Below, one piece after another: positions 10,120 to 18,867 of a stretch of DNA of 29,870 bases. A program made the translations under genes and the position numbers. The DNA comes from Saprospirales bacterium. GTDB taxonomy: Bacteria > Bacteroidota > Bacteroidia > Chitinophagales > Saprospiraceae. The notes beneath the pieces are model-generated. The model did no database searches, had not been told where the DNA came from, and saw only the letters and a program-made list of their open reading frames with translations. The stretch covers positions 1-29,870 of the forward strand of contig JADJTT010000009.1 in the NCBI GenBank assembly GCA_016711045.1, read 5' to 3'. How positions within the stretch are numbered: the first letter of the stretch is position 1; each line of letters opens with the position of its first letter.

Positions 10120-10156
10120 GGAAGGGACGCGGGGCTGTCGGCCTCGCGTCCCTTCC
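10120..10156. repeat. Perfect 12-bp inverted repeat (hairpin)
   Basis: GGAAGGGACGCG (10120-10131) and CGCGTCCCTTCC (10145-10156) are perfect inverted arms around a 13-nt loop, followed by eight A residues. It lies between divergent genes, in the leader of the DUF2188 gene. On the plus strand it lacks a T tail, so a normal terminator in that direction is unlikely. Confidence 0.6.
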
Positions 10157-10175
10157 AAAAAAAATACAAAATGGC

Positions 10176-10471
10176 ATGGCAGATTTTAGAACCCCTGGCT
10201 TTTGGGCCAATCTTTTGAAGAAGATCGTCGCAATCCTGTTAAAAAGCGTAGGCGCCAAGGCCGGTCGACCACGCATCACCAGCACGTGGTTCCGCATCCG
10301 GATGGGTGGGCGGTGAAGGGAGAGGGCAATGAAAAGTTCACGGGAGTATATCAATATCAGGACGATGCGATCGACCGTGCCCGGGAGATCGCCGAAAATT
10401 ACGGTTCGGATGTGATCATACACCGGGCGGACGGAACGATCCGGGACAGGCGGAGTTATAAAAAGAAATAG
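10176..10471 (+). CDS. DUF2188-family small protein (frameshifted)
   Basis: The C-terminal part HVVPHPDGWAVKGEGNEKFTGVYQYQDDAIDRAREIAENYGSDVIIH-like sequence (about 10288-10430) is a clear DUF2188 match: the H-V-V-P-H-P-D-G-W-A-V-K-G opening and the G-S-D-V-I-I-H-R-A-D-G-T-I close are family signatures. The function is unknown. The start at 10176 gives MADFRTPGFWANLLKKIVAILLKSVGAKAGR, which looks like a natural basic N-terminus and joins the domain after one frame change near 10270. Without that N-terminus, a start inside the frame at 10202 is possible. The protein ends with RRSYKKK. About 98 residues. Confidence 0.72.
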
Positions 10472-10488
10472 TTTTTTTTGCAGACAGG

Positions 10489-11074
10489 TCAAATGAGCAG
10501 ATCACTTCCTTTGACCTCCAGGTTAAAGGCTTTAAACTGCCAGGTATCTCCTTTGCCGTAGGTATTCTTCTCCTGGTACGCCCCTTCTTTCGGCCGGCGG
10601 TACACCTCCACGATCCCTTCTTCCGGAATGACGATCCAGTATTCGGGGATGCCGGAGCGGGCGTATTTCTCCAGTTTGAGGGTACGGTCTTTGGCCAGGG
10701 TTTCCAGCGATACTTCGACCATAAGGAGAATGTCCTCTGGCCCGGGTTGCTGGTCACTGTAAAAGTTTTCGCGAAACTTCAGGATGCAAATATCGGGCTC
10801 CGGTTCGGAATAGTTATCCAGGCGCACAGAGCCCTGTGTCCGGATATTGGCCTTTTCATTCAGTTTTAGGATGAAAAATTGGGCGACCTTATCCACATGG
10901 CTATTGTGGTAAGGAGAAATCGGGCTGCGCACCAGGATCTCCCCGTCGATCAGTTCCCACGCGGGGCTGGTCGTCGAAGATGCCGATCTCCCCCATGCGG
11001 TGATAGGCGTCTACGGAGATGCGGAATTTTTCGCAGAAGTCCTCTTGCTCGTAAGCGTTGCTTGATGAGTTCAT
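10489..11074 (-). CDS. Uma2 (DUF820) family protein, restriction-endonuclease-like fold (one frameshift)
   Basis: The start MNSSSNAYEQEDFCEKFRI at 11074 continues through FRISVDAYHRMGEIGIFDD. One extra C in the run near 10961-10965 shifts frame before WELIDGEILVRSPISPYHNSH. RLDNYSEPEPDICILK, ILLMVEVSLETLAKDRTLKLEKYARSGIPEYWIVIPEEGIVEVYR follow in one frame. This is the Uma2 pattern: E-P-D, the E-V-S block and K-x-x-x-Y-A-x-x-G-I-P-E-Y-W, with acidic residues arranged as in PD-(D/E)XK nucleases. Length is about 194 residues, normal for the family. The biological role of these proteins, common in multiple copies in cyanobacteria and Bacteroidota, is not established. Confidence 0.88.
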
Positions 11075-11142
11075 GAAGCCTTTTTAAAGGGGGCTTCTAA
11101 AAATAGGAGTTTTTTGGGAAAAAGGCAAGGGGGAAATCTGCC

Positions 11143-12384
11143 TCAATTCCCATCCCACGGAAAATTCCCGCAATTGACCCGCAATATCGTAATGGGCGCC
11201 TGGTCGGAAATGCCCTCCGACTCCAGGATCAGATACACCTCTCCGTTCTGAATGTCCGCGTTACCCAATGAGTAGGTCATGGCCACGCCGAAGACTCCCA
11301 TGCCGGTATTCGTATCGTCAAACGTACCATCGCCGCTGGTGGTCCAGGTGCCGGCGAAGTTGGCGGGGGTGATGGAGGCGCCTAAGGTGGTCAGGTCGAC
11401 GGCTTTGCTTTGGCAGATGCTTTGTGGGTCGCCGGCTTCGACGATCAGGATAGAGGCGTTGGCGCCGAATACGGCAAAGGGCGAGAGGCTCACGATGCCG
11501 CTGCGGGTTTGGGTGTAGGGATCGCCGCCGTTGGCCGGGGTTTCGGTGGGCATATCCCAGCTGCCGCCCGTGTAGTGGCCGATGTAGCTTTGGGTCCTGT
11601 CGAAGGAGGGCAGCTCCTCGCTGCCGTTCCACTGCACGGTGAGGGTGAGGTCTAGGTCGCCGGGCGTGGCTTCTTCGATCAGCCAGGTGCGGTTGACGGC
11701 GCCGACGACAAAAGGCTGGCCGGATGCGCCTGCTTCCAATACGCTGTTCTGGACGCGGATGGACAACTGGTCGGCGGTACCACCGTTGGTGAGGGTTGCG
11801 GGGTTGTAGGTGGTGTTCCCTATGGGAAAAAAGACCGGGCTGTTGCCCACGGTGCGCACGAGGGCGCCCAGGCCCGTGGTGCGCACGTGCCGGTCGGCTG
11901 CGCCACCGGAGATATCCCCGGCAACCAGGTCGTAGCTGCCGAGGATGACGTAGTTGCCGGCGGCCTGGAAGTCGAGCAGGTTTTGTACGGTGAGCTCGTC
12001 GCCCAGCAGGAGGTTGGCGCTGGTTTTATTCAGGCTCAGGTTGTAGAAGGCGTCGCCGCCGGAGGTGACGGTGCTGTTGGCATTGCCGTCGAAGGTAACG
12101 GTAGACGTACCTGCGTCGAAGGTGGCACTGTTGGTCCAGTCGCCACTCAGCTGGTATTGGCCGTTGCCCTGGAGCGTAGCGCCCGACTCGTTGGCGAGGT
12201 CGCCGGAAACAAGGAGGGCGCCGTCATTGGTGATCGTACCGCCGTTGGTATTGAGGAGGCCGTTGGTGGCCACCACGGAGGATCCGTTGGGGATGGTGAT
12301 GAAAAGGCCGTCGTTGACCATTTGGGCCTGAGCGGTTGAGATAGCCAAGGTGAAAGCCAAAGCGATGTAGATGAGGTTCTTCAT
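11143..12384 (-). CDS. Secreted surface protein with beta-rich repeats and conserved C-terminal domain ending NCGNFPWDGN
   Basis: This 413-residue gene is intact, which is rare in this window. MKNLIYIALAFTLAISTAQAQ is a signal peptide. An earlier in-frame ATG at 12432 is rejected because it overlaps the preceding gene and hides the signal. Residues about 35-170 are rich in G, N, T and S with short beta-strand repeats (NGGTITNDGALLVSGDLANESGATLQGNGQY), like adhesin passenger repeats. The middle (RTVGNSPVFFPIGNTTYNPATL, YIGHYTGGSWDMP) resembles Bacteroidota surface proteins. The last 105 residues (SICQSKAVDL, GTWTTSGDGTFDDTNTGMGVFG) resemble a PKD-like module and end at NCGNFPWDGN. The same ending occurs in the gene at 20847. 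It starts 20 nt after the upstream tail-fibre gene, so it is probably co-transcribed. No T9SS domain is recognisable. Confidence 0.8.
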   Translation of the reverse strand: MKNLIYIALAFTLAISTAQAQMVNDGLFITIPNGSSVVATNGLLNTNGGTITNDGALLVSGDLANESGATLQGNGQYQLSGDWTNSATFDAGTSTVTFDGNANSTVTSGGDAFYNLSLNKTSANLLLGDELTVQNLLDFQAAGNYVILGSYDLVAGDISGGAADRHVRTTGLGALVRTVGNSPVFFPIGNTTYNPATLTNGGTADQLSIRVQNSVLEAGASGQPFVVGAVNRTWLIEEATPGDLDLTLTVQWNGSEELPSFDRTQSYIGHYTGGSWDMPTETPANGGDPYTQTRSGIVSLSPFAVFGANASILIVEAGDPQSICQSKAVDLTTLGASITPANFAGTWTTSGDGTFDDTNTGMGVFGVAMTYSLGNADIQNGEVYLILESEGISDQAPITILRVNCGNFPWDGN

Positions 12385-12403
12385 GATCCTTGTTTTAATT
12401 CTA

Positions 12404-15105
12404 TTAATCCCTGCCGATCCCTGTCGCCCCATTTCTCTCTTCGGCCGGCAGGGATAGTGCAGCTTTGATGGCCTGGATATCTGCCTTCATTTGGGCATTA
12501 TCGGCTTTGAGCATCCTTCAAGCCCAGGGAGTCGACTTCCTCGGCGATATATCCAAACCCGATCGTTCCGGTGGTATCGTTTATACCTGTCCAGGATTTC
12601 AACTGGATATCCAGCAAACGCTCGGCGTTCGGTTCAAAGGGCTGGATGTTTTCCTTGTACCGACGGCTGGAAACGACCCGTCCGACTTCGTACTTGCCAC
12701 CGCCCTCGTTCCAGCAAGTGACATCGAAGCCACCGAAGGCCTCCGTACGCAATGCACTGGTGTAGTACACTTTTCCATCCTGTTCGCTGTCTCCAAGCAC
12801 GCGTAGTTTCCGGCCTGAAGGGGAAGTGGTGCCGATGCCTACATTGCCGTTCGGCTCTACATATAGCGCATTCACATTACTTCCGCTATTCTGGGTGCGC
12901 AATTGCATGCCAATGCTGGAGGCGCCTGAATCGTCGCGCGCCTGTACGAAGGCGGTACCCGAACTGCCGTCGCCTTCAAAGGCATACAGCCATAGGTGGC
13001 CCTTTCCGTAGTAGTCGCCGGCGACGTGCAGGGGCGCCTTGGGCGCAGTGGTGCCAATGCCGACCTTTGTGTTATTGGTGGCGCCATTGATACCTGCAAC
13101 AGAGCCCAGAACCAGGCTGTTGTTTTGATTGACATAAGCATTTGCCCCTATAGCAGTCGCGTTTTCCAGGTTTCCGGCACTTACTATAGCATTAAATCCC
13201 AGCCCTGTATTGTAATTGCCCGTGGAATTATGGTACAGCGCACCGCTGCCAACGCCCGTATTGCCAACGCCCGAAGTGATTGCATTGAGCGCATATTTCC
13301 AATTCCCACGTTAAAGTGATCCGCCTGGGTAAAGTCTTCCTGCAATTGGCCTAACCAGCGACCGATGTAAACACTTCCCGCGGCATTATTCACGTCGATG
13401 TAATTCGCCATGCGAATATTCCCTTGTACGTCCAGTTTTTCTGCCGGTGTAACAGTACCGATGCCGACCTTGCCATCGGGTGTCAGGTGTGCCGCTTCGA
13501 CAATGCTCCCGGCGGACTGGGTGCGCAAGCGCATACCGATGTTGGAACCGTTTGCGCCGGATTCATCACGCGCCTGTATGTAGGCGGTGCCGGACAAACC
13601 GTCGCCTTCATTGGCATGAAGCCAGACGTGGCCTTTGCCGTAATAGTCGCCGTTGACGTGCAGCCTTTGTTTGGGCGATGTGGTACCGATGCCGACATTG
13701 CCGTTGTTGGCGTTGTAGAGGTTGTTGCCGCTGAGCGTCCAGTCGTTGTCACTGATATCGACGCTGTTGCCGTTGGAGATGCTGAGGGTGCTGCCAGACA
13801 AGCCGAGGGTCTGATTATCAGTGTTAACCCCAGCCAGGTCCACGCTGTTACCGTCGGAAATGCTGAGCGTGCTGCCGGAGAGGCCGAGGGTTTGATTGTC
13901 CGTATCGGTATTGATCCCGGAAAGGTCCACGCTGTTGCCATCGGTGATGCTGGAGGGTGGCGCCGGAGAGGCCCAGGGTTTGATTGTCCGTATCGGTATC
14001 GATCGTGGCCAGGTCGACGCTGTTGCCGTTGGTGATGCTGAGGGTGGTGCCGGAGAGGCCCAGTTTGGTTTGATTATCGGTATCGGTTGGTGTGAACCAG
14101 GGCACGGCGACACTTCCATCCGTTGTCAATACCTGCCCGTTTGTTCCATCCACCGTAGGAAAAGCGTACGCATTTTCAATATTCAAAGAGGAAGTAGTCA
14201 ATTGACGCAGGTAGGAAGCCCAATGCACCCGGGTAGACCAATCATAATTTGTACTATAACTACTCCGCCCACCGTTATATGAATTACCGACATTAATACC
14301 AATACCGGCATAGGAGCTGGAAACGAATAGTATACTGCGCTCCGCTGCTTATATTAACGGGAGTGGGCAGCATAATCAGATTCCATCCGTAATTCAAGGT
14401 ACGACTACCGAGCGATGCCAGTAAATTGCCTCCGGTTCCTTCCCCTTCATAAATGCTAAAGCTTTTGTTGGGATAACCTCCAAAGGAATTATATAAAATC
14501 TCAATGGATATAATTTGAGCATCAGCGGTAGCCGTAAATGACTGCCACCCAGGGGTGGTCGTGTTAGAATAAAATAAACCACTTGTCCCTGTCTCAATGG
14601 TTCCACTATTCAGGGTACTGACGCTTATGTGCGCCACTTCCTTTCCAGCCGCTTGAAACCGGATAATATCCTCATCTGGATTTTTTTCGACTTGTATTTT
14701 GGTGTCGTTATCGGCGTCGGAAATGATGTTTGATATGGGGACGTCTGACCAGGAGACTCCATCATTGCCATCGGCCGTGAGTATTTGTCCGTTGCCCCCT
14801 CCGGCGGGCAGTTCGAGTTCATTGGTGGGGTCGGCGTCGGCGTCGGCAGAAAGATCCTGCCACCGTGCCGTTGTAAAACCAAAGCCGCCGGTGGTTTCAT
14901 CGTATACCAGAAGCCCCGTAGCCGGACTGGCAATGGCATTGCGCTGCGCGGTAGTCATGCGCGGGATGAGCATGCCCTTGTCGCTGCTTTTCACGTCGAG
15001 CATGGCCGAGGGATCGGCAGCGGAGTTGTCTTGATTAATGCCTACCTGGGCGTTGAGGGTGGCGGCGGTCAGCAGGAGGAAGAGTGGAAGCAGGTGCTTT
15101 ATCAT
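12404..15105 (-). CDS. Tail-fibre-like surface protein with C-terminal S74 chaperone domain, paralogue B (frameshifted)
   Basis: This is probably a trimeric, secreted fibre of about 900 residues. MIKHLLPLFLLLTAATLNAQ is the signal peptide; the in-frame ATG 69 nt upstream is rejected. The N-terminal module VGINQDNSAADPSAMLDVK, IPRMTTAQRNAIASPATGLLVYDE is shared with the next gene. A jelly-roll-like module follows (GWQSFTATADAQIISIEILY, about 14430-14560), then NGNSVDL/DTDNQTLGLSG repeats (13750-14090). Two GNVGIGTT-LHV-G-YYGKGH-WL modules come next (about 13480-13730 and 12870-13040). The C-terminal S74 intramolecular chaperone begins at VVSSRRYKENIQPFEP, with the Ser/Lys residues in place, and continues TIGFGYIAEEVDSLGLK. 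A coiled coil (MLKADNAQMKADIQAIKAAL) ends with GATGIGRD. Several frame changes occur, for example near 12520, 13290, 13950 and 14310. The stop is at 12404-12406. Confidence 0.85.
13750..14090 (-). repeat. Tandem fibre repeats in paralogue B
   Basis: About four to five in-frame units of roughly 25 residues, each of the form N-G-N-S-V-D-L-x-x-I-x-T-D-T-D-N-Q-T-L-G-L-S-G-x-T-L-S-I. Such units form triple-stranded beta fibres in tail-fibre-like proteins. Units differ by small substitutions and by the presence or absence of one T-D pair. Confidence 0.8.
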
Positions 15106-15163
15106 GCTAGAAATTTTTTTTCCGGTTGTAGTGATGGATTCGCTTGTTGTATAGCCTGGACGC

Positions 15164-17512
15164 CTAATTTTCATTTGGCATCTGGCTTTTACCAGCCGTA
15201 TTGTTCAAGTCTTGCAAAGCAGCTTCCATGCGAGCCAGGCGCTGTTCAAACGCAGCTTTCAGCGCTGCATTTTCCGCTTCCAGTTCGGCAACACTGCTGC
15301 AAATCTTCTGTTTTTTTAGCCAGTTCCTGCGTAGCGCTCACGTTGAGCATGGCGATGGCGTCATAGTCCACCTTGCGGTAGTCGTCCACCCATTTTCCAT
15401 AGACAAAAGCGCTGGAGGGTTCCATGTCGCAGGAAACGACAAAGATGGTGGGCGATGATACGGAAAGTACTTCTGCCTCATCCAGGTCGCCCTGGTCGGT
15501 GAACACCCGCACTTTGTCACCCACTGTGAAGTCGTGGGCTTTATCCAGGTAAACGGTCAGGGTTTTAGCGGCGGGGTTGTAGTCCACTTTTACAGCATTG
15601 GCATACACATTGGGAATCGGTTTGCGCATGCGGCTGACCGCGTCGGGCAGCACCTGCTCTACTTCCTGAGCGATGACTTTTTTGTGCATCCGGCCCTGGT
15701 CTTCCACCTGGTCGATCCACTGGTAATCGGTGATCTGTATTCGATTGAGCAGGTCGAGGTCTTCGCGGCTGTCGCTGCGGCGCAGGACGTGTTTGGCGCG
15801 GGCGTCGGACCAGGAGCTGACGTTCATGGAAATAATGCCTTCACTTGCTACCAAATCTCCATCGAAGTACCCTACCACCTGGTTAACAGAGCCAATATCC
15901 TGGGTTGTGGAGTTATTGCCGAAATCGTATTTAAAATAATTGCCTTCTCCGTTGGCGGTTACCGTGGTTCCGGTAACATGCAGCGGCGCCTGCGGGGTAT
16001 TTGTGCCGATGCCGACACGGCCGGTGGTGGTGACAAAAACGCCTTCGTTGCCGCCATCATTACTCAGCCAGCCGCCGCCCATCGCAATATTGCCGCCGCT
16101 GAGCGTAAAACTGCCGCCGCTGAGCGCAATATTGCCGCCGTTAACGTGGAGTTTTGCTGTCGGCGTAGTGGTTCCAATGCCGACATTGCCGCTTTTCAAA
16201 ACGGTCAGCGCATTGGAACGAATTGGCATCGGAACCATTTCCGATGCTTAAAAGCAGTCATTGGCATTGAAGGTCGTCGTCGATGCCGGCGTATAATCCG
16301 TAGCAAACAAGCCTAAAGCCACTTCGCCGTATGACGCCGCCTTGTTGCCATAGCCGGCAGCGGTGGAAATTTTGCCGGCGGCAATATTCTCCTCGCCGCC
16401 CACCACCACAGATGACACGCCTGAAGCGGTGTTATATTGGCCCGTCCCAATAAAGGAAGTGCTGCCGGAAGCGACATTGAAAAGTCCCCCGATAATACCG
16501 GCATGTTCCCCGGAAGCCTGATTGCTTTCCCCGGCTCCGATAAACCCGGCGGTACCGGACACCGTATTACTGGCGCCTCCGGTTATCGTGCCGTATCCAC
16601 GGCATACGGAATAGAATTGTTTTCCCACCCAATACGGATGAATAGTGGCCGAGGTTGAAACTGTTCCATTGGGCGCCATTGACTTCCCCAATCCGCAGCG
16701 CCACCAGGATGGAACCCACATCAGCCGAACGCCGGCTCCGTTAACAGGGGGAACACCGTCGAAGTTGTAAACACCGGGAGCGTATAGTCCATTGGCATTC
16801 AGTTGGAGTCCTTCCACATTTTTGACGTAAGCGTATGACATCCTCATCGGGACTGGCTTCGACCAATATCTTGGTGTCGTTATCGGCGTCTTTCAGCGTA
16901 CTGGCTAACGGCAAGGCAATCGTATTGCCGTTGCTGATAGACAAGTTGCTGCCGCTCAGGCTGAGGGTTTGGTTGTCCGTATTGATTCCGGCCAGGTCGA
17001 CATTGTTGCCGTTGGTGATACTGAGGGTAGTGCCGGAAAGGCCGAGGGTTTGATTATCGGTATCCGTATCTATCGCGGCCAGGTCGACGCTGTTGCCGTT
17101 GGTCGGTGCCGAGGGTGGTACCGGTCAGGTTCAGGGTTTGGTTGTCTGTATTGATTCCTGCCAGGTCGACGTTGTTTCCGCCGGAGATGCTGAGGTGGCG
17201 CCGAAAGGCCGAGGGTCTGGAGTTCATTGGTGGGATCGGCGTCGGCGTCGGCAGAAAGATCTTGCCACACCGTGCCGTTGTAAAACCAAAAGCCGCCGGT
17301 GGTTTCATCGTATACCAGCAGTCCGGTAGCCGGACTGGCAATGGCATTGCGCTGGGCAGTAGTCATGCGCGGGATGAGCAGGCCCTTGTCGCTGCTTTCA
17401 CATCGAGCATGGCCGAGGGGTCGGGGGTGGAGTTGTCTTGATTAATGCCGACCTGGGCGCTGAGGGTGAGGCCGGAGCATACGAGGAGCAGCGAAAAGAG
17501 GTGCTTTTTCAT
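15164..17512 (-). CDS. Tail-fibre-like surface protein with YadA-head-like repeats and S74 domain, paralogue A (frameshifted)
   Basis: About 780 residues. MKKHLFSLLLVCSGLTLSAQ is the signal peptide (an ATG directly before it at 17515 is equally possible). VGINQDNSTPDPSAMLDVK, RMTTAQRNAIASPATGLLVYDETTGGFWFYNGTVWQDL is the paralogous N-terminal module. DTDNQTL/NGN repeats follow (16920-17215). Then come head-type repeats such as GYGTITGGASNTVSGTAG, GAGESNQASGEHAG and GTGQYNTASGVSS (about 16320-16600), like those that build YadA-type trimeric heads. GNVGIGTTTPTAKLHVNGG and GRVGIGTNTPQAPLHVTG follow. The S74 domain starts SSWSDARAKHVLRRSD and includes QITDYQWIDQV and KVIAQEVEQVLPDAVS. A C-terminal coiled coil (VAELEAENAALKAAFEQRL) ends SQMPNEN. 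The frame changes near 15295, 16240, 16850, 17200 and 17396. Confidence 0.86.
16920..17215 (-). repeat. Tandem fibre repeats in paralogue A
   Basis: About four units of the same N-G-N-x-V-D-L-A-x-I-(D-T-D)-T-D-N-Q-T-L-x-L-S-G-x-T-L repeat as in paralogue B. At least two units are broken by one-base indels (around 17105 and 17190). Confidence 0.75.
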
Positions 17513-17617
17513 CATGAGATCATTTGTTATAGCGAATAGGAAAGACGACATTTTTCCAACTTCAAAATTGCAAAGTCTTTTCCAAAATAAATTGGACCAG
17601 ATCGGCATCGACTTGTA

Positions 17618-18175
17618 CTATTTGCGCATTTGGCTGGGCGGGACTCCACCTTCTTTGGTAAATACTTTGGTGAAATAGGACGGATCGGTAAAACCCACGG
17701 CATAGGCTACTTCCTTGATGGGGAGGTCGGTGGTCTTCAATAGTTCCCGGGCCTTCCGGATGCGCAGGGCCCTGAAGTACAGCGCCGGGGTGTGGCCGGT
17801 GGCCGCCTTGATCTTTCGTCCGAGCTGGGAGCGGCTGAGTTGGAGCGCCTCACAAAATTCAGCTACATGGAATACCGGATCGGCCATCCGCAGTTCAAAA
17901 AGCGACTGCACTTTTCTGAGGAAGGGATCTTCTAAAGGTTCCGGTTCTTCTTTTTTTAGGAATGCATGCTGTTCGTGCAGTCGGACTTGGATAATGTGCA
18001 GGTTCTGTACCCGTTCCAGTAGTTCATCTTCTGTGGTGGAGTTCGTTGGGTTGATACCGCCGTTCCGCTTTTGCGATTCAAGGACCTTTTCCATTCTTTC
18101 CTCGATAAGGCTGAGTGAATCCTGTAATTCACCCAGGATATCATCGAGGAAATGGAGCAAGGTGGAAGGCTTCAT
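17618..18175 (-). CDS. AraC-family transcriptional regulator without sensor domain
   Basis: Intact, 185 residues. Residues 1-80 are helical and coiled-coil-like (LLHFLDDILGELQDSLSLIEERMEKVLESQ, then ELLERVQNLHIIQVRLHEQ). DPFLRKVQSLFELRMADPVFHVAEFCEALQLSRSQLGRKIKAATGHTP starts the DNA-binding domain. The second helix-turn-helix, LPIKEVAYAVGFTDPSYFTKVFTKEGGVPPSQMRK, carries the AraC signature. The sequence is of the kind found at the C-terminus of hybrid HTCC sensors but stands alone, with no ligand-binding or receiver domain. One of four copies of the 29-bp element lies just upstream (18235-18263), suggesting autoregulation. A receiver-only response regulator gene sits 115 nt upstream under its own copy and may be a partner; this is inference. 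The start at 18175 is the only reasonable ATG. Confidence 0.92.
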   Translation of the reverse strand: MKPSTLLHFLDDILGELQDSLSLIEERMEKVLESQKRNGGINPTNSTTEDELLERVQNLHIIQVRLHEQHAFLKKEEPEPLEDPFLRKVQSLFELRMADPVFHVAEFCEALQLSRSQLGRKIKAATGHTPALYFRALRIRKARELLKTTDLPIKEVAYAVGFTDPSYFTKVFTKEGGVPPSQMRK

Positions 18176-18200
18176 GGAAATTCTTTACGTATTCGACCTT

Positions 18201-18263
18201 GCAAAGATCCGGGGATGTGGCCTGGGAAGGGTTGGCTATTGTTCCAAAAAGGTGGAATATTGT
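18201..18263 (-). promoter_or_regulatory. Element copy 1: 29-bp operator plus -7-like hexamer, upstream of the AraC gene
   Basis: The 29-bp element (18235-18263) holds TTCCA (18242-18246) and TGGAA (18253-18257) as an inverted repeat with 6 nt between. Around it are TATTGT direct repeats at 18237-18242 and 18258-18263, 21 bp apart. After exactly 28 nt, CTTTGC (minus strand, 18206-18201; extended GATCTTTG) resembles the 3' part of the Bacteroidota -7 box TAnnTTTG. The AraC start codon lies 25 nt further. No TTG is seen at -33, which suits an activator-dependent promoter. Confidence 0.75.
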
Positions 18264-18290
18264 TTCAGGATGAGGAGAGGGGCTATGTGC

Positions 18291-18655
18291 TTAGCTCAAT
18301 AACTTTCCCTTGAGAGCCAGAAAGTCTAACGGCTTACTGAAGAATTCGTCAGCGCCCATCTCCAGCACCTGCCGGCGGGTCTCGTCGTCGCCGTAGGCGG
18401 TGATCATGAAGATCTTCAGGCCAGGGTACTGCTCCCGAACCCTCCGAGCAGCTCCAGCCCGCTCATTTGCGGCATGTTGACGTCCGACAGGATAAGGGCC
18501 AGCCCGGCGCTTTCTTTTTGCGCCAGAAATGCCAGGGCCTCCTGGGCGGAATAAGCAAAGAAGAGCTCCACCTCACCGGCCCGGCGCTCCTTTCGGAAGC
18601 GCTGCTCGAACAGGCGCTGCACGTCTTTTTCGTCGTCTACGACCAGAATTTTCAT
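18291..18655 (-). CDS. Receiver-only (CheY-like) response regulator (one frameshift)
   Basis: About 121 residues, single receiver domain. MKILVVDDEKDVQRLFEQRF carries the acidic pair; ALILSDVNMPQMSGLELL carries the phospho-acceptor Asp. After one lost base near 18440, RVREQYPGLKIFMITAYGDDETRRQVLEMGADEFFSKPLDF gives the conserved Thr and Lys. The protein ends ALKGKLLS with TAA at 18291-18293. All phosphorylation residues are present. There is no output domain, so it must act through a partner. The earlier in-frame ATG at 18721 is rejected because it overlaps the promoter hexamer. It has its own element copy (18718-18780) and lies directly upstream of the AraC gene, which has another copy, so the two are separately promoted. 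Confidence 0.9.
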
Positions 18656-18717
18656 AAGGCGGTGGTTTGTTGAAGTGCACATTGCTATGGGTACTTCAGT
18701 TAATGTGTTTGTACCCT

Positions 18718-18780
18718 GCAAAGATCCGTGTATAGCGCTTGGGAAGCGTCGGCTATTGTTCCAAAAAGGTGGAATATTGT
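18718..18780 (-). promoter_or_regulatory. Element copy 2: 29-bp operator plus -7-like hexamer, upstream of the response regulator
   Basis: The 29-bp element at 18752-18780 is identical to the other three copies. CTTTGC (minus strand, 18723-18718; extended GATCTTTG as in copy 1) lies exactly 28 nt away. The response-regulator ATG is 62 nt further. The intervening 28 nt differ clearly from the other copies except for a short CTTCCCA stretch shared with copy 1. Confidence 0.75.
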
Positions 18781-18867
18781 CCCGAAGGGAATGGAAAAGA
18801 AAAAGGGGAGACCAGTGCGCCTCCCCTTTTCTTTTAAAAGCCCAGAAAATCCTTCATTCCGCGCATG

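Noticed and set aside
11887..12339. Long plus-strand open frames opposite the surface genes (also at 13424-14035 and 15534-16316)
   Set aside because: They are reverse-strand shadows of Gly/Thr/Asn-rich repeat proteins. The minus strand carries recognisable domains with signal peptides, and the plus frames have no motif and only repeats such as G-V-G-V-G.
13750..14090. CRISPR-like repeats
   Set aside because: Repeats are in frame, encode the N-G-N-S-V-D-L / T-D-N-Q-T-L unit, and have no unique spacers. The same holds for 16920-17215.
12404..17512. Prophage region, because of tail-fibre and S74 domains
   Set aside because: No capsid, terminase, portal, integrase or lysis genes are present, and both proteins start with Sec signal peptides. 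They fit cellular surface fibres.
17570..17596. A fifth element copy upstream of tail-fibre gene A
   Set aside because: GCAAAG (17570-17575) and a TCCAA-N6-TTGGA dyad (17581-17596) are present, but the dyad is different, only 5 nt from the hexamer, and lacks the TATTGT repeats. It may be a separate promoter.
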